A stretch of DNA of 64,000 nt from Vogesella oryzae (GCF_902829295.1 NZ_CADEPL010000002.1:62001-126000), one strand, 5' to 3'; positions 45,549-54,546 are shown, counted from the first letter of the stretch. The notes: generated by a model not told the origin, from the letters alone. Program-made: numbers and translations.

Positions 45549-46487
45549 ATGACGCATCCGGAACACTCCCTCACTCACGACGGCGCAATCAGCAACCCGG
45601 CCAGCCGCCGCCTGCAGCAGATTCTGGATCTGTTGCCGCAACCGGTGATGCTGTTCCGTCCGGATGGCCGCGTCGATTTCGCCAATAGCGCCGCGCGCCA
45701 GCAGCTCGGCAACCCGGCGCCGGATGTCAGTTGCCACCATTACACCCTCGGCAACGAGCAGCCCTGCCACGACGGCCAACCCTGTCTGCTGCAGCAGGCC
45801 AAAGCCGGCGGCAGCACCATCAGCCGCGTGCCGTTCCGCCGTGACATCCAGCACAACGGCCGCTTTGTCGAGATCACCGTGGCACCGCTGTTCGGCGAGG
45901 ATGGCCAGCTGGAAGGGCTGCTGGAAACCCACCACGATGTCACCGCGCGCAAGCAGGAAGAGCAGCGGCTGCAATTGCTGCAGGGGCAGCTGACCGAGCT
46001 GGCCCACCGCGACCCGCTGACCAATCTGCCCAACCGCCGCTACCTGGAACTGAAGCTGGAAACGCTGGCCAAGGATCGCGTCTCGCGCCATTACGCACTG
46101 CTGTATGCCAATCTGGATGGTTTCCGCGCCATCAACGATGCCCACGGCCATGTGGTCGGCGACCGCGTGCTGGCGCTGGTGGCGCAACGCTTGCGCAGCG
46201 CGGTGCGCATCAGTGACCTGCTGCTGCATGCCGGCGGCGACGAATTCGCCATCCTGCTGGAGAACAGCAACGACAGCGGCGCGCGCGCGGTGGCCGGCAA
46301 GGTGATCGCGGCGCTGTGCCCGCCGCTGGACGGCCTGCCGCTCCCGAACCAGCTTGGCATTTCAGTCGGCATCGTGATGTTCGGTACCGGCAGCGGCATG
46401 CCGCCAGCGCTGCTGCCGCAAGCCGTCAGCACCATGCACAGCGCCAAACGGCGCGGCGGCAACGACCGCGAGCTGATCCGGCTGTAA
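45549..46487 (+). CDS. PAS-GGDEF protein, probable diguanylate cyclase with altered metal site
   Basis: The 312-residue protein has a PAS domain (about residues 20-140, with ILDLLPQPVMLFRPDG) and a GGDEF domain (about 155-310). The active loop HAGGDEFAIL near residue 228 and an inhibitory RxxD site (RISD) five residues before GGDEF are present. Guanine-binding N (FRAIND) and D (HVVGD) are kept. The first metal-ligand aspartate of the DxD motif is asparagine (YANLDGF), which may weaken cyclase activity. No signal peptide or membrane segment. It converges with the HD-GYP gene across a shared terminator. Confidence 0.9.
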   Translation: MTHPEHSLTHDGAISNPASRRLQQILDLLPQPVMLFRPDGRVDFANSAARQQLGNPAPDVSCHHYTLGNEQPCHDGQPCLLQQAKAGGSTISRVPFRRDIQHNGRFVEITVAPLFGEDGQLEGLLETHHDVTARKQEEQRLQLLQGQLTELAHRDPLTNLPNRRYLELKLETLAKDRVSRHYALLYANLDGFRAINDAHGHVVGDRVLALVAQRLRSAVRISDLLLHAGGDEFAILLENSNDSGARAVAGKVIAALCPPLDGLPLPNQLGISVGIVMFGTGSGMPPALLPQAVSTMHSAKRRGGNDRELIRL

Positions 46488-46500
46488 CACCGAAGCGCAA

Positions 46501-46541
46501 AAACCAAGCGGCCAACCTGTTACGGGTTGGCCGCTTGGTTT
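46501..46541. terminator. Bidirectional terminator between GGDEF and HD-GYP genes
   Basis: AAACCAAGCGGCCAACC (46501-46517) and its exact complement (46525-46541) give a 17-bp stem with a 7-base loop. It carries a repeat word on each arm and serves both converging genes. Confidence 0.85.
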
Positions 46542-46560
46542 TTGCTGTCGCGCCGCGGTT

Positions 46561-47775
46561 TCACATGAAACGCAACGGGTTGATCTGCCACTTCTCCGGG
46601 TTCTCGTGGCTGACGATCTTGTCACCGCCGCCAAAACCCAACGGTTTGGACAGATCGACAATCTCCGGCGTCAGGTACACGCCGCTCTTGGTGCTGAAGA
46701 AGGTCTTGATCTTGGGCTGCAACAGGCTGCCCTCGTTCTGCTCCACCACCACCCCCAGCTTGCCGGACTCCAGCCGCACCAGCGTACCGACCGGGTAGAT
46801 GCCGACACAGCGCATGAAGGCCTGCACCAGCTTGGGGTCGAAGTGGTACTTCGACCACTCGTAGATCTTGCGTAGCGCGTCGGTGGCCGACATGCCCTTG
46901 TGGTAGCAGCGGTCGGCGGTAATGGCATCGTAGACATCGACAATCGCCGCCATCTTGGCCAGCGTGCTGATGGTGTCGCCCTTGAGGTTATGCGGATAAC
47001 CGCTGCCGTCGATGCGCTCGTGGTGGTGCAGGGTGATGTCGAGCGGGATCTCGCCGATGCCCTCGGTGCGGCACAGGATGTCGAAACCATCGCGCGGGTG
47101 ACGCTTGATAATGTCGAATTCTTCCTCGCTCAGCCGTCCCGGCTTGTTCAGCACCTCGTCCGGCACCAGCGCCTTGCCGGTGTCGTGCAGCAGACCGCCC
47201 ATGCCGGCCAGGTGGATGGTGTCGCGGTCCAGCCCCACCGACCGGCAGAAGGCGATCATCAACGTGCCCACGCTGACCGAATGCAGGAAGGTGTAGTCGT
47301 CCTTGTGCTTGATGCGCAGCAGGGTCAGCAGTGCGCCGCCATTGCGCAGCACCGATTCGGTGATCGCCTCGATCATCGGATCCACTTTTTCCAGCTCCAC
47401 CGCCTTGCCCAGGCGCACATCTTGCATCACGGTTTTCACCAGCTCGTGGGCCTGGTTCTTGATGCGTGCGGCACGAGCCATTTCGTCGGCAATGGACACC
47501 CGCAGATCGATGGCGGGTTCCATACTGACGACTTCGATCATTTCCTGCTCGAGCTTGACCCGCACTTCTTCCTCGGTGCGGGCGTGCTTTACGTCCAGGC
47601 CCTTGCTGGTATCGATGTAAATCTCATGGATACCGGCCGCGACGATTTTTTCGATTTCCTGTTCGCTTTTGAGCAGGAAGCTCTTGCGGAAAAAAGGGTG
47701 TGATGACCAGTCGCAGTTCAGGTCTTCAATAAACATCCCGACCTTGAGGTCACTGACATCAATACATTTGATCAT
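46561..47775 (-). CDS. HD-GYP cyclic-di-GMP phosphodiesterase
   Basis: The 404-residue protein has an N-terminal DUF3391 region (DLKVGMFIEDLNCDWSSHPFF) and an HD-GYP domain: LHSVSVG near residue 165, LLHDTGKALVPDEVLNKPGRLSEEE near 197-221 and ITLHHHERIDGSGYPHNLKGD near 245-265. All HD and GYP residues are present, so it should hydrolyse cyclic-di-GMP. The ATG at 47775 (MIKCID) gives the family start. It converges with the GGDEF gene, so the pair can set the level of the same messenger. Confidence 0.93.
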   Translation of the reverse strand: MIKCIDVSDLKVGMFIEDLNCDWSSHPFFRKSFLLKSEQEIEKIVAAGIHEIYIDTSKGLDVKHARTEEEVRVKLEQEMIEVVSMEPAIDLRVSIADEMARAARIKNQAHELVKTVMQDVRLGKAVELEKVDPMIEAITESVLRNGGALLTLLRIKHKDDYTFLHSVSVGTLMIAFCRSVGLDRDTIHLAGMGGLLHDTGKALVPDEVLNKPGRLSEEEFDIIKRHPRDGFDILCRTEGIGEIPLDITLHHHERIDGSGYPHNLKGDTISTLAKMAAIVDVYDAITADRCYHKGMSATDALRKIYEWSKYHFDPKLVQAFMRCVGIYPVGTLVRLESGKLGVVVEQNEGSLLQPKIKTFFSTKSGVYLTPEIVDLSKPLGFGGGDKIVSHENPEKWQINPLRFM

Positions 47776-48099
47776 GAAGTTGCCACTTAACGCCAAAACA
47801 CAGCTAAAACCGTTGCACAAAGCGCATGATACGCCGCTGCAAGATGAGCGTCCGCAAAGTGTACAAAATGTTGACGACCCGCAATCCCGCCGGCCAACGG
47901 TAGCGGCCATCAAAGACGATGTCATTATACGAATGAGTGTGGTGTTTCCGATGCAACCCTAGCTGCCACATAGCTGAATTGCCTGCCTGCGACTATCCGG
48001 AAGCTCGACAGCGCAGTAAGGTCATTGGCAGTACTACGTAAAACTACGATGCTGCGCCTAAATTGAAAGCGGGCTAACGATCACAACAGGGAGCCAGTC
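47776..48099. other. 324-base divergent gap between HD-GYP and chemoreceptor genes
   Basis: No gene is supported here. It holds the upstream regions of both divergent genes. CTACG occurs as a direct repeat 10 bases apart in ACTACGTAAAACTACGA (about 48030-48050), a possible regulator site. AGGGAG precedes the chemoreceptor start. No clear sigma-28 promoter with the right spacing was found. Confidence 0.5.
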
Positions 48100-50178
48100 A
48101 TGGCACAAACCGCAAGGTGGGGACACCTCAGTAACCGCATCATTCTGGTGGCTGGTATCGCCATCGCTATCGGTTTTGCCAGCATGATTTCGCTGATTGC
48201 CTGGCAAAGCTATCGCTCCGCCGAGGCGCAGGGCTACAAGCTGGCATCGGAGCAGGCGGGGCGCTTTGCCGACTCGGTCACCGGTGACCTGGACCGCGGC
48301 TTTGCCATTCCGCGATTGCTGGCGGAAAGCGTGGCCGGCATGCAGCGTGCCGGCACAGTGGATCGCAAGGTGGTCAACAACACCCTACTCAGCATCCTGG
48401 ACGCCGAGAAACAGGCCATCGGCCTGTGGATGATCTACGAGCCGAACGCACTGGACGGCAAGGACAACGACTTCCGCCTCGACTGGCCGCATCATGATCC
48501 GACCGGGCGCTACACCCCGTACATGACCCGCGGCAGCGACGGCAAGGCGCAGCAGGACGTGATGATGTCTTCCGACCGCGTGGAAAAATTCCCGGAGTGG
48601 AAAGACAAGCTCACCGAATACGTGCCGGACTACGAGAAAAGCGGCTGGGGTGATTTCTACTATGTGCCCAAGAGCCGCAACCGCGACACCATCACCGAAC
48701 CCTTCCCGTACGAAGTGCAGGGCAAGCAGGTACTGGAAAGCTCGCTGGCGGTCGCCATCAAGGATGCCAGCGGCAAATTCATCGGCCTGGCCGCAACCGA
48801 CCTGGCACTGGATACGCTGCAAAAACACTACGGCAGCGTGAAGCTGTACGACACCGGCTACGTGCGCATGGTGTCCGAAGGCGGTCTGTACGTGGTGAAC
48901 CCGGATGTCGCCCAGGTCGGCAAGCCGATCGCCAAGGAAGACCCGCTGGCGGCCAACCTCGACAAGATCAAGAAGGGCGAAAGCTTCAGCTACGAGGACG
49001 GCGGCTTCACCCATTTCTTCTACCCGATCAAGGTCGGTGATACCGGCCAGTTCTGGTCGGCCGGCGTCTCCATCCCCACCGCCGCCATCACCAGCGACGC
49101 CGCCAGCCAGCGCAATATGGCGATCCTGATCGGCGTAGTGGCTCTGGTCGTCATCCTGCTGGTGCTCACCACCGTGGTGCGCACCCTGACGCGGCCGCTG
49201 AACACCCTGGCCGACACCATGGAACAGCTGGCCTCCGGCAAGGGTGACCTGACCGTGCGCATCAAGGTGGCCAACCGCGACGAGATCGGCCATACCGCTG
49301 CCGCCTTCAACCAGTTCATCGACAGCCTGCGCGACATGTTCGTGGAGGTGCGCGAACAAAGCCTGGCGGTCAGCCGCACCGCCGGGCAGCTGGCCGAATC
49401 GGCCGTGCAGGTAGAGCAGGCCTCGACGCAGCAATCGGATGCCGCCAGCGCCACCGCCGCCGGCGTGGAACAGGTCACCGTCAGCGTGCACCACATCGCC
49501 AATACCGCGCAGGATGCCGAAACGGCGGCACGCACCACCGGTACGCTCACCGAGCAGAGCGTGGCGACGGTGGAAAAAGTCACCGCCGAGATCGCCCGCA
49601 TGACCAGCACCATGCAGGCGCTGGCCACGCGCATGGAGGCGCTGGGTAAACGCTCCAACGAGGTCACCACCATCGTCAACGTGATCAAGGACATTGCCGA
49701 CCAGACCAACCTGCTGGCGCTGAACGCCGCCATCGAGGCGGCACGCGCCGGCGAGATGGGCCGCGGTTTCGCGGTGGTAGCCGACGAGGTGCGCCACCTG
49801 GCCAGCCGCACCGCCGAGGCGACCATCGAGATCAGCCGCATCGTCAATGCCATCAGCAGCGAGACCGGCGAAGCGGTCAGCAACGTGAAGAAATCCAGCG
49901 AGCTGGTGGCAGTCAGCGTCGGCATTGCCGAGGAAGCCAACCAGGCGATGCAGCAGGTGCGCGACAAGAGCAACGAGCTGGTGCTGGGCATCGGCGACAT
50001 TGCCGCCTCGACCCGCGAACAGTCCAGCGCCGCCTCGGAGATCGCGCAGAACGTGGAGCGCATCAGCAGCATGGCGCAAAACAACAGCCACATCGCCAGT
50101 GAAGTGCGCAGCGAGGTGGAACAGCTGCGCGAACTGTCGGCCAACCTGGAGCGGCTGGTCGGCAACTTCCGGCTGTAA
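48100..50178 (+). CDS. Methyl-accepting chemotaxis protein with dCache sensor
   Basis: The 692-residue chemoreceptor has a first transmembrane helix near residues 13-35, a large double-Cache periplasmic domain (about 40-335), a second helix ([15 protein letters not shown] near 341-360), a HAMP domain and a coiled-coil signalling domain. The kinase-contacting hairpin [21 protein letters not shown] lies near residue 530. It binds an unknown ligand outside the cell and controls CheA. dCache_1 domains often bind amino acids or small organic acids. It ends at a strong terminator. Confidence 0.95.
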   Translation: MAQTARWGHLSNRIILVAGIAIAIGFASMISLIAWQSYRSAEAQGYKLASEQAGRFADSVTGDLDRGFAIPRLLAESVAGMQRAGTVDRKVVNNTLLSILDAEKQAIGLWMIYEPNALDGKDNDFRLDWPHHDPTGRYTPYMTRGSDGKAQQDVMMSSDRVEKFPEWKDKLTEYVPDYEKSGWGDFYYVPKSRNRDTITEPFPYEVQGKQVLESSLAVAIKDASGKFIGLAATDLALDTLQKHYGSVKLYDTGYVRMVSEGGLYVVNPDVAQVGKPIAKEDPLAANLDKIKKGESFSYEDGGFTHFFYPIKVGDTGQFWSAGVSIPTAAITSDAASQRNMAILIGVVALVVILLVLTTVVRTLTRPLNTLADTMEQLASGKGDLTVRIKVANRDEIGHTAAAFNQFIDSLRDMFVEVREQSLAVSRTAGQLAESAVQVEQASTQQSDAASATAAGVEQVTVSVHHIANTAQDAETAARTTGTLTEQSVATVEKVTAEIARMTSTMQALATRMEALGKRSNEVTTIVNVIKDIADQTNLLALNAAIEAARAGEMGRGFAVVADEVRHLASRTAEATIEISRIVNAISSETGEAVSNVKKSSELVAVSVGIAEEANQAMQQVRDKSNELVLGIGDIAASTREQSSAASEIAQNVERISSMAQNNSHIASEVRSEVEQLRELSANLERLVGNFRL

Positions 50179-50196
50179 ACCAGCGGGCAGCACCGC

Positions 50197-50224
50197 ACGC
50201 CACCGCAAGGTGGCGTTTTTTTTT
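50197..50224 (+). terminator. Intrinsic terminator of the chemoreceptor gene
   Basis: ACGCCACC (50197-50204) pairs with GGTGGCGT (50209-50216) around GCAA and is followed by eight further Ts (50217-50224). Confidence 0.9.
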
Positions 50225-50243
50225 GCGGCCAACGTTGGCCGCA
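50224..50243. repeat. 20-bp palindrome of the repeat word
   Basis: TGCGGCCAAC is followed directly by GTTGGCCGCA. It abuts the T-run of the chemoreceptor terminator and precedes the pyrB promoter. Confidence 0.85.
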
Positions 50244-50282
50244 GCGGCCGGCGCGGCCCTACCGCGCGGCGGGCGAATTTCG

Positions 50283-50288
50283 TATAAT
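50283..50288 (+). promoter_or_regulatory. -10 box of the pyrBI promoter
   Basis: A perfect TATAAT at 50283-50288 lies about 28 bases before the leader ATG (50316). Upstream -35 sequence is weak. It starts a leader transcript of about 185 bases before pyrB, consistent with an attenuation-controlled operon. Confidence 0.7.
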
Positions 50289-50315
50289 CCCGCGGTTTTG
50301 TCCGCGAGATACCCC

Positions 50316-50432
50316 ATGCCCGCCAGCCCTTGCCAGCCAGCACCGTGCGCCCGAGCCGTACGTGTCGCTGCTATTGCCAAGCGCGGCCGCGGCGTGGCCT
50401 GGACTCGCCGTTTTTGTGAAAAAAGCGCCTGA
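50316..50432 (+). CDS. Putative pyrBI leader peptide
   Basis: A 38-codon frame (MPASPCQPAPCARAVRVAAI, ending RRFCEKSA) sits between the pyrB promoter and an intrinsic terminator. Its stop codon (50430-50432) overlaps the 5' arm of the terminator hairpin (50425-50432). This is the geometry of E. coli pyrL, where ribosome progress through the leader blocks the terminator when UTP is low. A TTTTT pause-like run (50411-50415) lies just upstream of the hairpin. The ATG lacks a clear ribosome site, so translation is unproven. Confidence 0.6.
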   Translation: MPASPCQPAPCARAVRVAAIAKRGRGVAWTRRFCEKSA

Positions 50433-50453
50433 CCCGTTCAGGCGCTTTTTTTT
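50425..50453 (+). terminator. Attenuator of the pyrBI operon
   Basis: GCGCCTGA (50425-50432) and TCAGGCGC (50438-50445) pair perfectly around a 5-base loop and are followed by eight Ts (50446-50453). It lies between the pyrB promoter and the pyrB start, so it must be read through for expression. Confidence 0.85.
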
Positions 50454-50482
50454 AAGTTTCATCATTGCCGGAGCGATATCCC

Positions 50483-51403
50483 ATGGCCAATCCGCTTTAC
50501 CGCAAGCACATCATTTCCATTCCGGACTTCAGCCGTGAAGAACTGGAACTGGTAGTGGAACCCGCCGCGCGCCTGAAAGCCAGCCCGCGTGCCGACCTGC
50601 TGCAGGACCGCCTGATCGCCACCTGCTTCTTCGAACCGTCCACCCGCACCCGCCTGTCGTTCGAGACCGCAGTGCAGCGCCTGGGCGGCAATGTGATCGG
50701 CTTCTCCGACGCCGCCAGCACCTCCACCAAGAAGGGCGAAACCCTGGCCGACACCGTGCGCATCATCAGCAGCTACACCGATGCCATCGTGATGCGCCAT
50801 CCCAAGGAAGGCGCCGCGCGCGTGGCCAGCGAGTTCTCCGCCGTACCGATCATCAACGGTGGCGACGGTGCCAACCAGCACCCGTCGCAGACCCTGCTGG
50901 ACCTGTTCACCCTGCGCGAAACCCAGGGCCGGCTGGATAACCTCACCGTGGCCTTTGTCGGCGACCTGAAATACGGCCGCACCGTGCACTCGCTGGCGCA
51001 GGCGCTGTCGCTGTTCGGCGCCAAGTTCTACTTCGTCGGCCCGGAAGCACTGGCGATGCCGGACTACCTGTGCGAAGAGCTGGACGAGCGCGGCATCAGC
51101 TACACCATCGCCGCCACCATCGAGGAAGTGATTCCGCACATCGACATCCTGTACATGACCCGCGTGCAGCGCGAGCGCTTCGACGAGGCCGAGTACAAGA
51201 AAATCCAGGGCCAGTTCGTGCTGCGCGCCGACATGCTGCGCAATGCCCGCCCGAACATGAAGATCCTGCACCCGCTGCCGCGCGTGGACGAGATCACCCC
51301 CGATGTCGACAGCACCCCGCACGCCTACTACTTCGAACAGGCCAAGAACGGCGTGTTCGCACGGCAGGCACTGCTGTCGCTGGTACTGAACGAAACGGTG
51401 TGA
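50483..51403 (+). CDS. pyrB: Aspartate carbamoyltransferase catalytic chain
   Basis: The 306-residue enzyme makes carbamoyl-aspartate, the second step of pyrimidine synthesis. The carbamoyl-phosphate motif [13 protein letters not shown] near residues 50-62, [13 protein letters not shown] near 130-142 and HPLPRVDEI near 264-272 are canonical. The ATG at 50483 follows GGAGCGATATCCC; a TTG at 50465 starts a longer frame but is not needed. It is followed by pyrI 11 bases later, which together form the allosteric holoenzyme. Confidence 0.98.
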   Translation: MANPLYRKHIISIPDFSREELELVVEPAARLKASPRADLLQDRLIATCFFEPSTRTRLSFETAVQRLGGNVIGFSDAASTSTKKGETLADTVRIISSYTDAIVMRHPKEGAARVASEFSAVPIINGGDGANQHPSQTLLDLFTLRETQGRLDNLTVAFVGDLKYGRTVHSLAQALSLFGAKFYFVGPEALAMPDYLCEELDERGISYTIAATIEEVIPHIDILYMTRVQRERFDEAEYKKIQGQFVLRADMLRNARPNMKILHPLPRVDEITPDVDSTPHAYYFEQAKNGVFARQALLSLVLNETV

Positions 51404-51414
51404 AAGGAAAAGCC

Positions 51415-51882
51415 ATGAGCGAAAAAGTCTACGCCCGCAATGTCGAGGCCCTGAAAAACGGCACCGTGATCGACCACATTCCGGCCGGCATGGGGCTGCG
51501 CATCCTGCACCTGTTCAAGCTCACCGAGTACGGCGAGCGCGTCACCGTCGGCCTCAACCTGTCCAGCGGCCACATGGGCGCCAAGGACCTGATCAAGGTG
51601 GAAAACCTGGTGCTGAGCGAGGAGCAGGCCAACGAGCTGGCGCTGCTGGCGCCGAAGTGCACTGTCAGCGTGATCGAGGACTTCGAGGTGGTGCGCAAGC
51701 AGAAGCTGGCGATTCCGGAAGAAGTCACCGGCATCTTCTCCTGCGCCAACTCCAACTGCGTGTCGCACGTCGAGCCGGTCAAGAGCCACTTCCGCGTGCG
51801 CGTCACCGAGCACGACACCAAGATGAAGTGCAAATACTGCGAGAAGGTATTCAGCAAGGACATCGTGGTCGGCAACCGCTAA
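51415..51882 (+). CDS. pyrI: Aspartate carbamoyltransferase regulatory chain
   Basis: The 155-residue regulatory subunit has an allosteric nucleotide-binding domain in its first 100 residues (GTVIDHIPAGMGLRILHLFKL, lysine and valine positions as in E. coli) and a zinc domain with cysteines 110, 115, 139 and 142 (SCANSNC and CKYC). It binds CTP/ATP and tunes PyrB. Its presence means feedback control by nucleotides in addition to attenuation. The start follows GAAAGGAAAAGCC. It ends at a strong terminator (51907-51935). Confidence 0.98.
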   Translation: MSEKVYARNVEALKNGTVIDHIPAGMGLRILHLFKLTEYGERVTVGLNLSSGHMGAKDLIKVENLVLSEEQANELALLAPKCTVSVIEDFEVVRKQKLAIPEEVTGIFSCANSNCVSHVEPVKSHFRVRVTEHDTKMKCKYCEKVFSKDIVVGNR

Positions 51883-51906
51883 GCGGCCAACCTTGCCACA
51901 CCGACA

Positions 51907-51935
51907 ACGCCACCGCCTGTGCGGTGGCGTTTTTG
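51907..51935 (+). terminator. Intrinsic terminator after pyrI
   Basis: ACGCCACCGC (51907-51916) and GCGGTGGCGT (51921-51930) pair perfectly around CTGT and end in a T-run. The gene stop is 25 bases upstream. Confidence 0.9.
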
Positions 51936-52099
51936 CTGCTAGCACGCAACGTGCTGCCAGCCGGCGATTGACTCCCCGCCAGCGCGGACTAAGGTAAAGA
52001 CTAGCTGGCACCGCCCCCCGCGGGCAGCGCCTGTCCCAGCCGCACCCCGACGACCCGATGGCCGCAGCCTGCGGCGCCCACCCCGATCGGGAGTCCACC

Positions 52100-52459
52100 A
52101 TGTCTAGCCTGTATGAACGCCTCGGTGCCGAGCAGGGCATCCGTCGCATCGTCGACGATGTCGTCGCCAACCACCTGGCCAATCCGCAAGTCAACGCCCG
52201 CTTCCGGCACGTCAAGGATCTGGACCACCTCAAGGAAATGGCCTGCCAGTTCTTCTGCATGGGCAGCGGCGGGCCCAACAATTACCAAGGCAAGGACATG
52301 CGCAGCGCGCACCAGGGCATGAATATCAGCGAGCAGGAATACCTGTCCGTGATGGACGACATCGTCGCCGCGCTGCAAAAACACGGCGTGGACGATGCCA
52401 GCCGTGGCGAGGTGGTGGCGATCCTGTATTCGCTGAAAAACGACGTGATCCGCGTGTAG
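52100..52459 (+). CDS. Group I truncated haemoglobin
   Basis: The 119-residue globin has the shortened 2-on-2 fold of group I: SLYERLGAEQGIRRIVDDVVANHLANPQVN, then FFCMGSGGPNNYQGKDMRSAHQGMNI with the proximal histidine near residue 74. It binds oxygen or nitric oxide; NO detoxification or oxygen sensing is typical but not shown. The ATG at 52100 was chosen over upstream in-frame starts because similarity begins there. The gene is convergent with the chimeric kinase, whose stop is 24 bases away. Confidence 0.92.
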   Translation: MSSLYERLGAEQGIRRIVDDVVANHLANPQVNARFRHVKDLDHLKEMACQFFCMGSGGPNNYQGKDMRSAHQGMNISEQEYLSVMDDIVAALQKHGVDDASRGEVVAILYSLKNDVIRV

Positions 52460-52482
52460 TTGGCCGCAGCCGGCGCTGCCGC

Positions 52483-54546
52483 TCAGGTCGCGGCGACCGC
52501 CGCCGGCACGGCGTGGCGCGGCAGAGTGATGACCACCCGCAGGCCACCGGCACTGCCGTTTTCCAGCCGGATCTGCCCGCCGTGGCCGCGCACGATCTCG
52601 CGCACGATGGCCAGCCCCAGTCCGCAACCATCGCCGCCGGCCTGCTGGCCGCGATAGAAGCGCTCGAACACCAGCGTGCGTTCTGCCGCGGCAATGCCCG
52701 GGCCGCTGTCGGCGACCACCAGCTCCACCTCGTCGCCACGGCCATAGGCGGACACGGTGATCTCGCCACCGGCCGGGGTGTAGCGCACCGCGTTGTCCAC
52801 CAGATTGGACAGCATCTCGCGCAGCAGCAAAGGTTGGCCGCACAGCATGGCGTGCTCGTCGCCCTCGTAGCCGAGGTCCAGCGCCTTGCCCAGCGCCACG
52901 GTGACAAAATCCAGCGTCACCGCGCGCGCCAGCTCGGCCAGATCCAGCTCGCGGGTGTCGTGGCGGTTGGGTCCCGGCTCGGCGCGCGACAGCGCCAGCA
53001 ACTGGTTGGCGAGGCGGATCACCTGGTCGGTGGCGCGCACCAGTGCGGCCAACCCGGCGCGCTGCTCGGCCGGATCGTCCATGCGCAGCGTCACTTCGGC
53101 CTGGGTTTTCAGCAGCGTCAGCGGCGTACGCAGCTGGTGGGCGGCATCGGCGGTAAAACGCTTCTGCACCCGTCTCTTATACACAACTTGGGCGGCCGGC
53201 GGAATGCGGTGTGTGGAACTTGGTGGTGGGCGTGGGATGTAAGCGTCGCGGGCATTCAGTACCAGGTTGAGGATGGCGCTTTCCAGTTGGTGCGGATCGG
53301 CCAGCGCGTGCAGAGGCTCGGCCGGCAGCGCGGTATGCAGCGCGATATTCTCCGGCAGCGAGCGGCGGATCAGCTGCAGCATGTCCTGCAGCAGGCTGGC
53401 GATGTTCACCGCGCGCGGCGCCAGCGGCTGCTGACGGGCAAAGGTCAGCAGCCGGCGCACCAGCGCCACGCCGCGTTCGGCCGCCTGCAACGCCGGGTCC
53501 AGATAATCCAGCACCTCATCTTGCTGCTGGCAGCGATAGCGCAGCTCGGCCAGGTTGCCGATCACCACGGTGAGCATATTGTTGAAGTCATGCGCCAGCC
53601 CACCTGACAGCTGCCCGACCGCTTCCATTTTCTGCGCCTGCACCAAGGCTGCCTGGGTCTGGGTCTGTTCGGTGATATCGAACGACAGCACGAAGCAGCC
53701 CAGCACCTGACCATCTGGCGCGATTTCAGGCACCAGCGTGCTGCGCGCAAAGATGGTGCTGCCGTCATCCTTGTCCATCGAGTATTCGTAGGTGACCTGC
53801 TTGCCGGACAACGCCTCGTTCACATAATCCACCACCGCGGCGTAGAACTTGCTGCCCAGCGCCGCCTCGATATGGCGGCCAACGATGTGCTCATTGCGGC
53901 GACCGAACCAGTCGGCGTAACCTCGGTTGGCATAGCGGTAGATGTGGTCGCGGTCGAAATAGGCGATCAGCGCCGGAATGGTATCGGTGATCAGCCGCAA
54001 CCGCTCCTCGCTGCGGCTGAGCGCGGCGGTGATCTGCGCATTGGCCGCTACCGCCTCGCGCAACTGGCGGTTGGCCGCCTCCAGTTCGGCAGTACGCTCG
54101 CGCACATGCCACTCCAGGTCTTGCTTCTGCTGCTGCAAAAGCTGCTCGTACGCCTGCTGCTCGGTCTTGTCGGTGTACAGCGAAATGAAACCGCCGCCCG
54201 GCAGCGGCTCGCCACGCACGCGCAGCACCGAGCCATCCGGGCGGATGCGCTCGGTATCGTGCGGCTCGAAGCGGCGCGCCAGCGCCACCCGTTCTGCCAC
54301 CTGCTGGCCGGCATCACCGGGGCCATATTCGCCGCGCTCGGCGTTATAACGGATAAAGGCCTCGAACGGGGTGCCGACCTGCCCCAGCGCCTCAGGAAAA
54401 TCCAGCAGCTGCAGGAAGCGCAGATTGCAGGCCACCAGCTTGAGCTCGGCATCGAATACCGTCACCCCCTGGTCCAGCAGGTCAAGACCATACAGCAGCA
54501 TCGCCCGTGGCGAGGGATCGGTTGCGGCAACAAACGCTTCGGACAT
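52483..54546 (-). CDS. Chimeric PAS-type histidine kinase: two kinase genes joined
   Basis: The 687-residue frame starts as a PAS-PAS sensor kinase: PAS-like regions about residues 10-140 and 195-305, then HisKA with GGLAHDFNNML near 318, and part of the ATP-binding domain ending at the N-box NLVLNARDA near 435. It then breaks into unrelated residues (YIPRPPPSSTHR). At about residue 458 it resumes with a second kinase core (KRFTADAAHQLRTPL near 462-476, LVDNAVRYT, VFERFYRG, GLGLAIVREI). The junction coincides with a Tn5-mosaic-end-like sequence at 53170-53188. Either an IS scar or an assembly/library chimera is possible. ATG 54546 was chosen on ribosome-site spacing; 54555 is the alternative. 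Confidence 0.7.
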   Translation of the reverse strand: MSEAFVAATDPSPRAMLLYGLDLLDQGVTVFDAELKLVACNLRFLQLLDFPEALGQVGTPFEAFIRYNAERGEYGPGDAGQQVAERVALARRFEPHDTERIRPDGSVLRVRGEPLPGGGFISLYTDKTEQQAYEQLLQQQKQDLEWHVRERTAELEAANRQLREAVAANAQITAALSRSEERLRLITDTIPALIAYFDRDHIYRYANRGYADWFGRRNEHIVGRHIEAALGSKFYAAVVDYVNEALSGKQVTYEYSMDKDDGSTIFARSTLVPEIAPDGQVLGCFVLSFDITEQTQTQAALVQAQKMEAVGQLSGGLAHDFNNMLTVVIGNLAELRYRCQQQDEVLDYLDPALQAAERGVALVRRLLTFARQQPLAPRAVNIASLLQDMLQLIRRSLPENIALHTALPAEPLHALADPHQLESAILNLVLNARDAYIPRPPPSSTHRIPPAAQVVYKRRVQKRFTADAAHQLRTPLTLLKTQAEVTLRMDDPAEQRAGLAALVRATDQVIRLANQLLALSRAEPGPNRHDTRELDLAELARAVTLDFVTVALGKALDLGYEGDEHAMLCGQPLLLREMLSNLVDNAVRYTPAGGEITVSAYGRGDEVELVVADSGPGIAAAERTLVFERFYRGQQAGGDGCGLGLAIVREIVRGHGGQIRLENGSAGGLRVVITLPRHAVPAAVAAT
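53170..53188. mobile_element. Tn5 mosaic-end-like 19-bp sequence at the kinase junction
   Basis: The 19 bases match the Tn5/IS50 mosaic end at 17 positions, with an exact central 14-mer GTCTCTTATACACA. A random exact 14-mer is expected about 0.0005 times in 64 kb on both strands. The outer side faces the second kinase fragment; the 53 bases on the other side (53189-53241) belong to neither kinase. Confidence 0.75.

Noticed and set aside
48000-48099. Possible sigma-28 flagellar promoter before the chemoreceptor gene
   Set aside because: TAAA and a GC-TAACGA-like element exist, but the spacing is about 10 bases rather than about 15, so it was not listed as a promoter.
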